DNA of 64,000 bases from positions 45,231 through 109,230 of the forward strand of contig JAAHGS010000020.1 in the NCBI GenBank assembly GCA_010692645.1, read 5' to 3'. Below, one piece after another: positions 47,720 to 55,260 of this stretch (the first letter of the stretch is position 1; each line of letters starts with the position of its first letter). The notes below the pieces were generated by a model. It did not search any database, was not told the origin of the DNA, and was given only the letters and a program-made list of their open reading frames with translations. The position numbers were made by a program, and so were the translations under genes. The DNA comes from Symploca sp. SIO2E9 (lineage in GTDB: Bacteria > Cyanobacteriota > Cyanobacteriia > Cyanobacteriales > Coleofasciculaceae).

Positions 47720-48814
47720 CTAATTTTGCAGTTCACCATTTTGCCAAGTTCCTTCCATACGAGTGCCATCAGCAAAGATGTAGGTTCCTTGCCCCTGCTT
47801 ATCACCGTTGCTAAATTCTCCTTCGTAGGTATCTCCATTGGCATATTTGCAGACACCAGAACCGTTCAACTTACCATCGCTGAACTCTCCAGAGCAGGTA
47901 TCGCCATTGGCAAAATTGTAGGTTCCAGTTCCTTGAAACTTACCGTTACTGAATTGACCCTCATAGCGGTTGCCATTTTCAAAAATATAAACCCCAGAAC
48001 CATTGAACTTACCGTTACTAAAACTCCCTTCGTAGCGACCATCATTGGTAATAATAAAAACTCCTTTCCCCTCTGGTTTGCCGTTACGAAATTCCCCTTC
48101 ATAACGGTTGCCATTGGCATATTCCCTCACACCACTGCCATTAAACTGCCCATCTTGAAACTCGCCTTTATAAGAGCCTCCGGAAGCAAAAGTGTAAGTC
48201 CCTTGACCATTGGGCTGAGAGTTACGCAATGGACCTTCATAGCGATTACCATTTTTGTATTCGCATACCCCAGCACTGTTGATCTGAGAGTCACTTACTT
48301 CTCCAGAACAGCGATTACCATTAGTGAAAATAAAGGTACCTTTACCACTGGGGGCACCATTACGAAATTCCCCCTCAAAACGACCCCCATTAGCAGAAAT
48401 ATAAACTCCAGTACCATTGGGAACACCTTCACTAAACTCCCCTTCGTAGCGATCGCCGTCGGCATATACCCGAACACCCTTGCCACTGATATTGTCATCG
48501 CTGAACTCTCCTTCGTAACGGTCTCCCGAGGCAAAAGTATAGATGCCTTTACCTTGTTTTTTGCCGTCAGAGAAGTTGCCCTCATAGCGATCACCGTTAG
48601 CGTAGGAGCAGACTCCTTGACCGTTGAGGCTGCCATTGCTAATTTTCCCTTCGCAACGACCACCATCTGTTAAGGTAATAACGTCTGCCCAGGCTTGAGG
48701 TAAATTACTGACTAAGCTGGCAAAATTTAAGCCTGAAGCAATTAATAAAGTTATTCCGAATCGTCTAATTGTATCCATCTTCAATGAAGAAATTCTAAAC
48801 TGTTCTGTTTTCAT
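47720..48814 (-). CDS. Secreted MORN-repeat protein in the TonB/Fec operon
   Basis: This protein has 364 residues. A predicted signal peptide (hydrophobic ITLLIASGLNFASLV, cleavage near AWA-D at about residue 43) is followed by about 14 tandem MORN repeats of 23 residues that fill the rest of the chain. Typical units are DRYEGEFSDDNISGKGVRVY and NRYEGQFSNGKFQGTGTYNF. Some units carry Cys in place of Tyr (RCEG, RCSG, TCSG), which could give cysteine pairs in the oxidising periplasm. MORN arrays form elongated beta structures that often bind membranes or proteins. I know of no established role in siderophore transport. It sits between tonB and the permease genes, so it is probably co-expressed under metal limitation. 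Confidence 0.88.
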   Translation of the reverse strand: MKTEQFRISSLKMDTIRRFGITLLIASGLNFASLVSNLPQAWADVITLTDGGRCEGKISNGSLNGQGVCSYANGDRYEGNFSDGKKQGKGIYTFASGDRYEGEFSDDNISGKGVRVYADGDRYEGEFSEGVPNGTGVYISANGGRFEGEFRNGAPSGKGTFIFTNGNRCSGEVSDSQINSAGVCEYKNGNRYEGPLRNSQPNGQGTYTFASGGSYKGEFQDGQFNGSGVREYANGNRYEGEFRNGKPEGKGVFIITNDGRYEGSFSNGKFNGSGVYIFENGNRYEGQFSNGKFQGTGTYNFANGDTCSGEFSDGKLNGSGVCKYANGDTYEGEFSNGDKQGQGTYIFADGTRMEGTWQNGELQN

Positions 48815-48914
48815 TTTTGAGCATTTAGTTTTGAGTATTTTTTATGTTTGCAGATTCTGTACAAGAGGAAACTCTACATAATAAAAAATGGTGAGTACGA
48901 GTTGAGTTTACCCT

Positions 48915-50519
48915 TTACTCTACAGCTGTCGGCTGTGGTAGTTCTTCCTCCGATTCGGCTTGTTCACGAGCTTCCTGTTCTTGCTGTTGGCGAATTTCCC
49001 TTTGACGAGCTTCCTGTTGTGCCTGTTCACGTTCACGCGCTAACCGTTCACGTTCCATCTGCTCCTGACGTTCACGAGCTTGACGATCAAACTCAGAGCC
49101 TTCCACCGTAAAGTTAATATTTACCCTAACCGCCACCAAACCTCCACCTTCTGGTGCTGAAAACCTCATTTTCTTGGCAGCTGTAAGCGCTTCTTGATCT
49201 ACCTGCGAATTACCACTGTTCCCTGCGACTTCTGTCTCAACGACATTACCATTTTGATCCACTACAACTCGAACAATCGTGGTACCTTCTTCACCATTGA
49301 GTGAAGAGGGATATTTAGGATTACATCTGCGAACACAAAGCAAACCACCACCACCTTCTCTAATTTCCGGTTTGGCTGGCGCTGAGTGAGCAGCGACTAC
49401 TGCCCCTGGTGAAGTAGGACTACCTTGCTCCTCACTGCCACCTGGTGATACGGATGAGGAATCACTACCGCTAAAATCACTAAATTGCCTCGAATCTGCT
49501 GATGAAGGCACAATTGAACTAGAAGCCATTGCCGGTTTTGTGGGTACCGAACGATTAACAGCCACTTCCCCTGGTGCTGTGGGGCTAGCATCTGTTGATT
49601 GGGTCACTGAGGAATTAGTGGAGGAATTCAAACTTTGAGAGAGTTTTCTCTCCACATCTGGTGGAGCTGAAAGTGGTTGAGAATTGTTATTTAGTCGTGG
49701 TGGTGCTGACTTATTGACTGCTACTTCCCCCGGTGTTGTGGGGCTGACATCTGTTGATTGGGTGAGTGGGGAATTAGTGGAGGAATTCAAACTTTGAGAG
49801 AGTTTTCTCTCCACATCTGGTGGAGCTGAAAGTGGTTGAGAATTGTTATTTAGTCGTGGCGGTGGCGACTGATTGGCTGCCACTTCCCCTGGTGCTGTGG
49901 GGTTAGCATCTGTTGATTGGGTGAGTGGGGAATTAGTGGAGGAATTGAAGCTTTGAGAGAGTTTTCTTTCAACATCTGGTGGAGTTGAAAGTGGTTGAGA
50001 ATTGTGATTTGGTCGTGACGGTACCGACTGATTGGCTGCTATTGCCTTCGGGGGTGAGATAGGAGCAGTTTCATTAGGGGTAAAGTCGGGTTGATTAGGA
50101 GTTTTAATCTTTGGCTGTGGTTGCCTGCTTGTCTCGATAGGTTTTGAAACTACCGGTGGTGGTTTTGGCGCTACTGGTTTTTGAGGTGTAACTGGTGTTG
50201 GTGGTAGTGGTTGGGGAGCCTCTGATATTTTGGTTTCAATCAACTCCTCGATCTTCGGTGGTTTAACTGGAGGAGGCTCAGGAATTGGAGGAGGCTCCAA
50301 TTTTTCTTCTTTTGGCTCAACTGGTGGCGGCTCTGGTTCCTCGACAATAATTATTTCAATCGGTTCATTAACAAATTCCGGTTCCTGATCAAGCCAGGTG
50401 ATACTGAAGGCTAACACCACATGTAGCAGTGCTGAACCCACCAGACTCATGGCGAGAAACTTCTTGAGAGCCTCTTGTTCTAGCTCACGCTGCTCTATAC
50501 AGAAGCTGGAAATGCTCAT
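48915..50519 (-). CDS. tonB: TonB energy transducer with internal repeats and a charged C-terminal tail
   Basis: This TonB-like protein has 534 residues, about twice the length of E. coli TonB. A single N-terminal membrane anchor (FLAMSLVGSALLHVVLAFSI) is followed by a Pro/Glu-rich segment (EPEPPPVEPKEEKLEPPP). Three Ser/Pro-rich repeats of 53 residues come next, then the TonB C-terminal domain (NPKYPSSLNGEEGTTIVRVV through VAVRVNINFTVEG). A further 60-residue charged helix rich in Arg/Glu/Gln follows that domain, which is unusual because TonB normally ends there. It energises the outer-membrane receptor using the ExbB/ExbD motor encoded divergently. Confidence 0.9.
   Translation of the reverse strand: MSISSFCIEQRELEQEALKKFLAMSLVGSALLHVVLAFSITWLDQEPEFVNEPIEIIIVEEPEPPPVEPKEEKLEPPPIPEPPPVKPPKIEELIETKISEAPQPLPPTPVTPQKPVAPKPPPVVSKPIETSRQPQPKIKTPNQPDFTPNETAPISPPKAIAANQSVPSRPNHNSQPLSTPPDVERKLSQSFNSSTNSPLTQSTDANPTAPGEVAANQSPPPRLNNNSQPLSAPPDVERKLSQSLNSSTNSPLTQSTDVSPTTPGEVAVNKSAPPRLNNNSQPLSAPPDVERKLSQSLNSSTNSSVTQSTDASPTAPGEVAVNRSVPTKPAMASSSIVPSSADSRQFSDFSGSDSSSVSPGGSEEQGSPTSPGAVVAAHSAPAKPEIREGGGGLLCVRRCNPKYPSSLNGEEGTTIVRVVVDQNGNVVETEVAGNSGNSQVDQEALTAAKKMRFSAPEGGGLVAVRVNINFTVEGSEFDRQARERQEQMERERLAREREQAQQEARQREIRQQQEQEAREQAESEEELPQPTAVE
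49554..50030 (-). repeat. Three tandem 159-bp repeats inside tonB
   Basis: Three in-frame units of 159 bases (53 residues), each ending GEVAAN or GEVAVN, span this interval. They are nearly identical, with shared blocks such as PPDVERKLSQSLNSSTNS. The copies lie in the periplasm-spanning linker, where repeat number would change reach. Their close similarity suggests recent expansion or continuing homogenisation. Confidence 0.92.
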
Positions 50520-50788
50520 GCTTGATTATCCTTAAGCTTAAATTTTGACAAAATCAAAATAGAGATTGATCAACACATACAAAAGAACAACGATGCTCTC
50601 GACTCAGGTTGAACATCCCGATAGAGAAGCAATCCCCTTCTGCCAACCCTGTCTTCAACAGTTGAAAACTACCAAAACTTGGATAAGATTAGTAGTTGTT
50701 CAGTATTATTAGCAATAATGAGCAGCTAAAAGATTGTAAATAACTCAGCTTTATTGCTAATTTTTCTTAAAAGGGAGCAGAATAGATG

Positions 50789-50834
50789 ATCAGGATTAGA
50801 ACACATTATATATCAGGATTACAACACATTATAT
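50789..50834. repeat. 23-bp tandem duplication upstream of exbB
   Basis: Positions 50789-50811 and 50812-50834 are direct repeats of 23 bases with one mismatch (core ATCAGGATTA, then ACACATTATAT). They lie in the divergent promoter region and could be a duplicated protein-binding site or a replication-slippage product. Confidence 0.85.
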
Positions 50835-51032
50835 AGTTGAATAAAAGTTATATCAAGCAAAATTGCACTCTCTGCTTGAATATGGTGTCAAGGCGCTAAA
50901 AGTCTACGGATAAAGAGCTTCAATCTCAAATAACCTCAATTCAGAAGCTCTGGAGAACGCTAGTCTTAACAGAAATTTAAACTCCAGCCCAATAAAAATC
51001 TTCAAGATTAATTGATTATAAAATTAGTTTTA

Positions 51033-51049
51033 TTGATAATAAATATCAA
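51033..51049. promoter_or_regulatory. Fur-box-like palindrome upstream of exbB
   Basis: The 17 bases TTGATAATAAATATCAA form an inverted repeat with 6-base arms. The central 15 bases match the 7-1-7 Fur core TGATAATnATTATCA at 13 of 14 positions. It lies 66 bases before the exbB start, a usual place for an operator. It is the best candidate for iron control of the plus-strand operon. Confidence 0.7.
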
Positions 51050-51114
51050 GATATTCTTGTAGAATGATCTACTGTACTCTAAAAAGATATTTTTGATAAT
51101 CACAGAGAGAGTGT

Positions 51115-51765
51115 ATGCCAATTGACGATTTTTGGACAAGGGGTGGCATAGTTGCCTGGCCTTTACTCACATTTTCCCTGGTGTCTTTTGCCCTGGTTAT
51201 CGAGCGTCTAGCGTTTTGGTTTCGCCTCAAGCGTCGGCAACGCCGAGTAGCAAAAGAAGCCCTTAAGCTCTATAGAGCCAACCCTTCAATGGCAATTTCC
51301 AGACTAAGGCAGAATGCTGACTTGCCCCTTTGCCGCATTTTTCTGGAAGCTTTAGACTTAGAAAACCCCAATCCTGAGGAATTTCGCTTAGCCTTAGAAA
51401 GTGCGGCCCAGGCCGAACTTTCTACTCTGAAGCGATTTAGTACTGTGTTTGAGACCACTATCAGCGTCTCACCGCTGCTGGGTCTACTAGGCACGATTTT
51501 GGGCTTGATTAGGGCTTTTTCTGCTCTGAAAATTGGTGAGGTGGACGGCAGCAGCACCACAGGAGTCACTGGTGGCATCTCTGAGGCTTTGGTCTCCACT
51601 GTGATGGGATTAGTGGTGGCAATTTTTACTCTGCTGTTTGCTAATATGTTTCGGGGGTTTTACCTACGAGAGCTAGCCTTGATTCAGGAATACGGAGGTC
51701 AGTTGGAACTGCTTTATCGTCTTAACTACGAACAAGGAGAGCCTTTCTATGCGTCTACCCGATGA
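51115..51765 (+). CDS. exbB: ExbB/TolQ-family proton channel
   Basis: This is an inner-membrane protein of 216 residues of the MotA/TolQ/ExbB family. It has an N-terminal membrane helix (WPLLTFSLVSFALVIERLAF), a cytoplasmic loop, and two further helices including ISVSPLLGLLGTILGLIRAF and the proton-channel region (ISEALVSTVMGLVVAIFTLL). With ExbD it forms the motor that drives TonB. It is the first gene of the plus-strand operon and overlaps exbD by 17 bases. Confidence 0.93.
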   Translation: MPIDDFWTRGGIVAWPLLTFSLVSFALVIERLAFWFRLKRRQRRVAKEALKLYRANPSMAISRLRQNADLPLCRIFLEALDLENPNPEEFRLALESAAQAELSTLKRFSTVFETTISVSPLLGLLGTILGLIRAFSALKIGEVDGSSTTGVTGGISEALVSTVMGLVVAIFTLLFANMFRGFYLRELALIQEYGGQLELLYRLNYEQGEPFYASTR

Positions 51766-52150
51766 GTTAGAGAAGCCGATGGAGATCAACCTGGTACCGA
51801 TGATTGATGTCGTGTTCTCGGTTCTGGCGTTCTTCATTATTTCGACGCTGTCTTTAACCCGCTCCCAAGGGCTGCCAGTTAATTTACCACAAGCTACAAC
51901 AGCTCAACGCCAGCCCAGTAGCGAAGTTACTGTAACGATTAAGCCTGATGGCGCGATTGCACTTAATCGTAAACCTATTAAACTAGAGGCACTACAGGAG
52001 AGGGTAAATTCTCTGGTGAGGTCAAATTCAGAGACAATTGTGATTGTCAATGCCGATCAAGAAGTTAATCACGGTCAGGTGGTAGAGGTAATGGATCGCT
52101 TGCGTAGAGTTAAAGGCGTAAAATTAGCGATCGCTGCTCAGAAACCCTAA
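51749..52150 (+). CDS. exbD: ExbD/TolR-family protein
   Basis: This is an ExbD-like protein of 133 residues with one N-terminal membrane helix. The conserved aspartate of the proton path is in INLVPMIDVVFSVLAFFIIS (about 14-33). The periplasmic domain follows (VTVTIKPDGAIALN, then VNADQEVNHGQVVEVMDRLR). It overlaps exbB and completes the TonB motor. Its stop codon is immediately followed by the left arm of a long inverted repeat. Confidence 0.93.
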   Translation: MRLPDELEKPMEINLVPMIDVVFSVLAFFIISTLSLTRSQGLPVNLPQATTAQRQPSSEVTVTIKPDGAIALNRKPIKLEALQERVNSLVRSNSETIVIVNADQEVNHGQVVEVMDRLRRVKGVKLAIAAQKP

Positions 52151-52441
52151 CTTCCTTGTAACTGGAGCTTAGACTAACTGACCCAAACTGGCATACTAAA
52201 CGGTACAGTTTACATATTTTGAGGGTTAATCAACGGCACGAGAGTTTAGAGTAATTCCCCACACTACCAAACTATACGGTTTAGTACAGCGGCTACTTAA
52301 AACAATTATTTACACTATCACCATTGCTCTGAGCTTTTTTTTACAAGCTGAGTCAAATTTTCATGTGCCCAGCTATTAAACTGTACCGTCTAGTATGGCT
52401 TTTAGGTTCAGTTAGCCTAAACTCCAGTGACAATGAAGATG
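52151..52441. repeat. MITE-like element with long imperfect terminal inverted repeats
   Basis: The segment between exbD and the receptor gene has inverted repeats of about 60 bases at its two ends (about 52151-52213 and 52376-52441), roughly 80 per cent identical by eye. The left arm includes CTGGAGCTTAGACTAACTGA and the right arm its imperfect reverse complement. There is no coding capacity. The size (about 290 bases) and structure suit a non-autonomous transposable element, though I see no clear target-site duplication. Each arm ends with a palindrome of the type TAAACnGTACnGTTTA. Confidence 0.6.
52192..52398. promoter_or_regulatory. Three copies of a TAAAC-n-GTAC-n-GTTTA palindrome
   Basis: Three related palindromic sites occur within 210 bases: TAAACGGTACAGTTTA at 52197-52212, AAACTATACGGTTT at 52269-52282, and TTAAACTGTACCGTCTAGTA at 52376-52395. 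The form resembles operators of TetR-family repressors. Two copies form the inner ends of the long inverted repeat and one lies between them. They may be transposase-binding ends instead of host operators. Confidence 0.5.
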
Positions 52442-52722
52442 TCGTAGTATTTCTAAACAGACTCGAATAGAGATTTTGAGCATTTTCGGAGAGGTCTACT
52501 GCTTTATCAGTAGACTTCTGCAATATCGTCTGGCAGTTTAATGGCATCTTTGTCAGAGGAGGCAGATTGTTTGGAGGTTTGACCACTTGTCATTTGACAC
52601 TAACAGCTACTTAGCATACCTTTATGTAGGCTATCGCTCCTTCAAGCTGTATAAAAGATATGCATACAACCAAGTTTGTATAATCCCAAGGAAATGCAGA
52701 TATAAGCATGTGAGGAATCTGG
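52442..52722. other. Leader region of the TonB-dependent receptor gene
   Basis: The 280 bases between the inverted-repeat element and the receptor start hold no gene. A short inverted repeat ATACAA-6-TTGTAT lies at 52664-52681, about 40 bases before the start. I see no Fur-box-like sequence here, so receptor transcription may depend on the exbB promoter or on another regulator. Confidence 0.45.
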
Positions 52723-55242
52723 GTGAAGCAGCAGAAATTATCAAATTGGATGTATTCGAGTTTAGCTATATCAGTCTTTGTCGCCTTACCAGCCAAGGCT
52801 GATTTGGTGCAAGAAAGTAACGAAATTTATAGCCCTGCCAGTAGCATTGAAGAGTGGCTATCTCAATCTCCAACTAATAACTCCGAGTCCCCATTTCCAG
52901 TTCAGATAATAGGTGTACAACTCAATTCAACAGCTGATGGCATTGAGATTATCCTGGAAACTGCTGGAGGTGATGTACTTGAGAGTTCTACCTCCATTGA
53001 AGGAAACAGCTTGATTGTTAATATTTCTAATGCGCAGTTACAGTTGCCAGAGGGAGAGGAATTTCGCCAGGAAAATCCTGTTGAAGGCATTACTAGTGTC
53101 ATCTTGAATACTCCTGATGCTAATAGTGTGCAAGTGATAGTAACTGGAGTTGAGGGAATCCCAACTGGAGAGGTATTTCAAAGTCAACAAGGGCTAACTA
53201 TTAGCCTGAGTACACCAAAAGTAGAAGAAATAGAAGAGTTTGAAATCATTGTTACTGCCGAGAAGCAACCAGAATCTTTACAGGATGTTCCTATAAGTGT
53301 CACTGCTATTACACAACAAGAAATTGAAGATTCTGATATTACTTCATTCAGCGATATTGCTGGTAACACTCCCAACTTTTCAACCTTTTCACCAAGCCGT
53401 AATTTTGTATTCTACAGTGTTCGGGGTTTAAGTAACTTTAATTTTATCAATAGGGATCCAGTCGCTTTCTTTGTAGACGATGTTCCTTACGACTACATTG
53501 GTTTCCTGGGTATAGATTTACCTGATATCGAACGAGTGGAAGTACTGCGTGGTCCTCAATCTACCCTCTATGGTAGAAATGCTCAAGCAGGAGTGGTTAA
53601 CATTATCACTCGTAAACCCACTAACAATTTTGAATTTAATAATAGTGTTAGTTACGGGAATTTTGACGACCTCGATGTGCGAGCTGGTATTGGCGGACCA
53701 TTAGTAGCAGATAAACTATTTTTTCGTCTATCAGGAAATTTTGAAACACGGGATGGTTATACAGAAAATATCTTTTTAGATGATGAAGATATAGATTTCC
53801 AATCAGGAGGAACAGGTCGTGTTCAACTACTTTGGACTCCCTCGGAAGCTTGGGAGATTTCTCTGAATGGTTCCTTCGATGACTATCGAGATGGTCCTCC
53901 TCCCTTTGATGACCTGGGAACAGAAGTTTTTGAAGTAGAACAAGATTTTGATGATGGTTTTAATAACCTCAATTCTAATACTCAATCACTGAGAATAAGC
54001 TACAAAAATCCAGATGTTCGTTTTACTTCTATTACAGCTCGACGTTTTTCCGACCAAGAATTTGAAGCTGAAGCAGACTTATCAACATCTGATTTCTTTA
54101 CACAGGTTTTTGCGGTAGACTCAACGGTATTTACGCAAGAAATCAGGCTGCAATCCCCTGAAGAGGCTGAGAGATTCCAGTGGTTGCTTGGAGGTTATTT
54201 TGAATCTAGAGACTTCAACCTTGGTAGTAATGGCTTCAGAAACGGAGCTGATTCAGTAGCATTTGGTTTTACCCCTGGACTCAGTCAACGAAGCTCAGAA
54301 GTTGACGAGACTACTTTTGCTGGTTTTGCTCAGGCTAGTTATCAAGTTACTAAAGCACTGACATTAACAGCAGGATTGCGCTATGAAAATGTTGATAGCA
54401 CTCTCAATGACTCAGAGAGTACCTTTTTTCCAGCGGATGGTTCACCTTCTTTTGCCAATGGGGAAAGTTTTGATGATATTGAACAAGAAGGGGATGAATT
54501 ATTGCCCCGTTTTATCTTGGAATACCGCTTTAGTCCCAACATCCTAATGTACGGAAGTGCTTCTAGGGGATATAGACCACCAGGAGTGAACTTTAATGCT
54601 AGTTCTGAGGATTTATTGACATTTGAGGAAGAAACATCTTGGAATTTTGAAGTCGGTTTTAAGTCTTCCTGGTTAGAGAACCGAATAACTACCAATTTAA
54701 GTATTTTTCATAATCCAATAGATAATTATCAGGTAGCTTTACCTGATGAAACCGGCTTTTTTCAAGAAGTAGCTAATGCTGATGTCGTTATTACTGGCTT
54801 GGAAGCTGAGGTGAGGGCAACTCCATTCAAAGGACTAGATATAATTGCTGGCTTTGGCTTTGTCGATGCGGAATTTAAGGATTTTATTAACCCCTTTACA
54901 GGTGATGACTTTGATGGAAATACCCTAGCTTATTCACCAGACTTTACTTATAACTTGGCCATACAATACCGTGCTCCTATTGGTATCTTAGTCAGGGTGG
55001 AACTACAGGGAATGGGTACGACCTTTTTCGATGATGCCAATGAGTTTGAACAAGGTCCTTTTGCACTGTTAAATGCTCGTATAGGCTATGAATTTACCGA
55101 TAACTATGGAATTTACCTGTTTGGTAATAATATTACTGATGTTGAGCATCTAGCCTCAGCCGCAGCTTTCCCTGGCTTCGGAACTTTTGCGACTTTCGGT
55201 CCTCCAGCTACCTATGGGGTTCAAGTGAGAACTCGATTTTAA
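52723..55242 (+). CDS. TonB-dependent siderophore receptor with AMIN domain
   Basis: This outer-membrane receptor has 839 residues. It starts at a GTG preceded by AGGA, with a signal peptide (WMYSSLAISVFVALPAKA). Next comes an AMIN domain (about 60-165), a feature of cyanobacterial receptors. A plug follows (EEFEIIVTAEKQPESLQDVP, then RVEVLRGPQSTLYGRNAQAG), and the 22-stranded barrel ends in YGVQVRTRF with the terminal Phe. The plug style with QDVPISVTAI recalls the FyuA/yersiniabactin-type branch, but I hold that loosely. With the adjacent RhtX/FptX-like permease it probably imports the metallophore made by this cluster. Confidence 0.93.
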   Translation: MKQQKLSNWMYSSLAISVFVALPAKADLVQESNEIYSPASSIEEWLSQSPTNNSESPFPVQIIGVQLNSTADGIEIILETAGGDVLESSTSIEGNSLIVNISNAQLQLPEGEEFRQENPVEGITSVILNTPDANSVQVIVTGVEGIPTGEVFQSQQGLTISLSTPKVEEIEEFEIIVTAEKQPESLQDVPISVTAITQQEIEDSDITSFSDIAGNTPNFSTFSPSRNFVFYSVRGLSNFNFINRDPVAFFVDDVPYDYIGFLGIDLPDIERVEVLRGPQSTLYGRNAQAGVVNIITRKPTNNFEFNNSVSYGNFDDLDVRAGIGGPLVADKLFFRLSGNFETRDGYTENIFLDDEDIDFQSGGTGRVQLLWTPSEAWEISLNGSFDDYRDGPPPFDDLGTEVFEVEQDFDDGFNNLNSNTQSLRISYKNPDVRFTSITARRFSDQEFEAEADLSTSDFFTQVFAVDSTVFTQEIRLQSPEEAERFQWLLGGYFESRDFNLGSNGFRNGADSVAFGFTPGLSQRSSEVDETTFAGFAQASYQVTKALTLTAGLRYENVDSTLNDSESTFFPADGSPSFANGESFDDIEQEGDELLPRFILEYRFSPNILMYGSASRGYRPPGVNFNASSEDLLTFEEETSWNFEVGFKSSWLENRITTNLSIFHNPIDNYQVALPDETGFFQEVANADVVITGLEAEVRATPFKGLDIIAGFGFVDAEFKDFINPFTGDDFDGNTLAYSPDFTYNLAIQYRAPIGILVRVELQGMGTTFFDDANEFEQGPFALLNARIGYEFTDNYGIYLFGNNITDVEHLASAAAFPGFGTFATFGPPATYGVQVRTRF

Positions 55243-55260
55243 ACCAGTAGTGATCACACT

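Larger units (their letters stand above)
50520..51114. other. Divergent promoter region tonB / exbB
   Basis: About 595 bases separate the divergently transcribed tonB and exbB genes. The region is AT-rich with no convincing gene. It contains a strong Fur-box-like palindrome at 51033-51049 near exbB and a 23-base tandem duplication at 50789-50834. Promoters for both the transport operon (minus) and the exbB-to-NRPS operon (plus) are expected here. Confidence 0.65.

Noticed and set aside
47726..48673. A 315-codon open frame antisense to the MORN-repeat gene
   Set aside because: It is a shadow produced by the regular 69-base MORN repeat; the plus-strand peptide has no domain character.
47720..48814. 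CRISPR-like or other non-coding repeat array in the MORN gene
   Set aside because: The 69-base periodicity corresponds exactly to 23-residue MORN units in an open frame.
49554..50030. CRISPR-like array
   Set aside because: The repeats are 159 bases, contiguous, in frame and part of the TonB linker; no spacers exist.
51270..51599. Minus-strand frame of 109 codons opposite exbB
   Set aside because: It lies entirely opposite a well-conserved ExbB frame and has no recognisable features.
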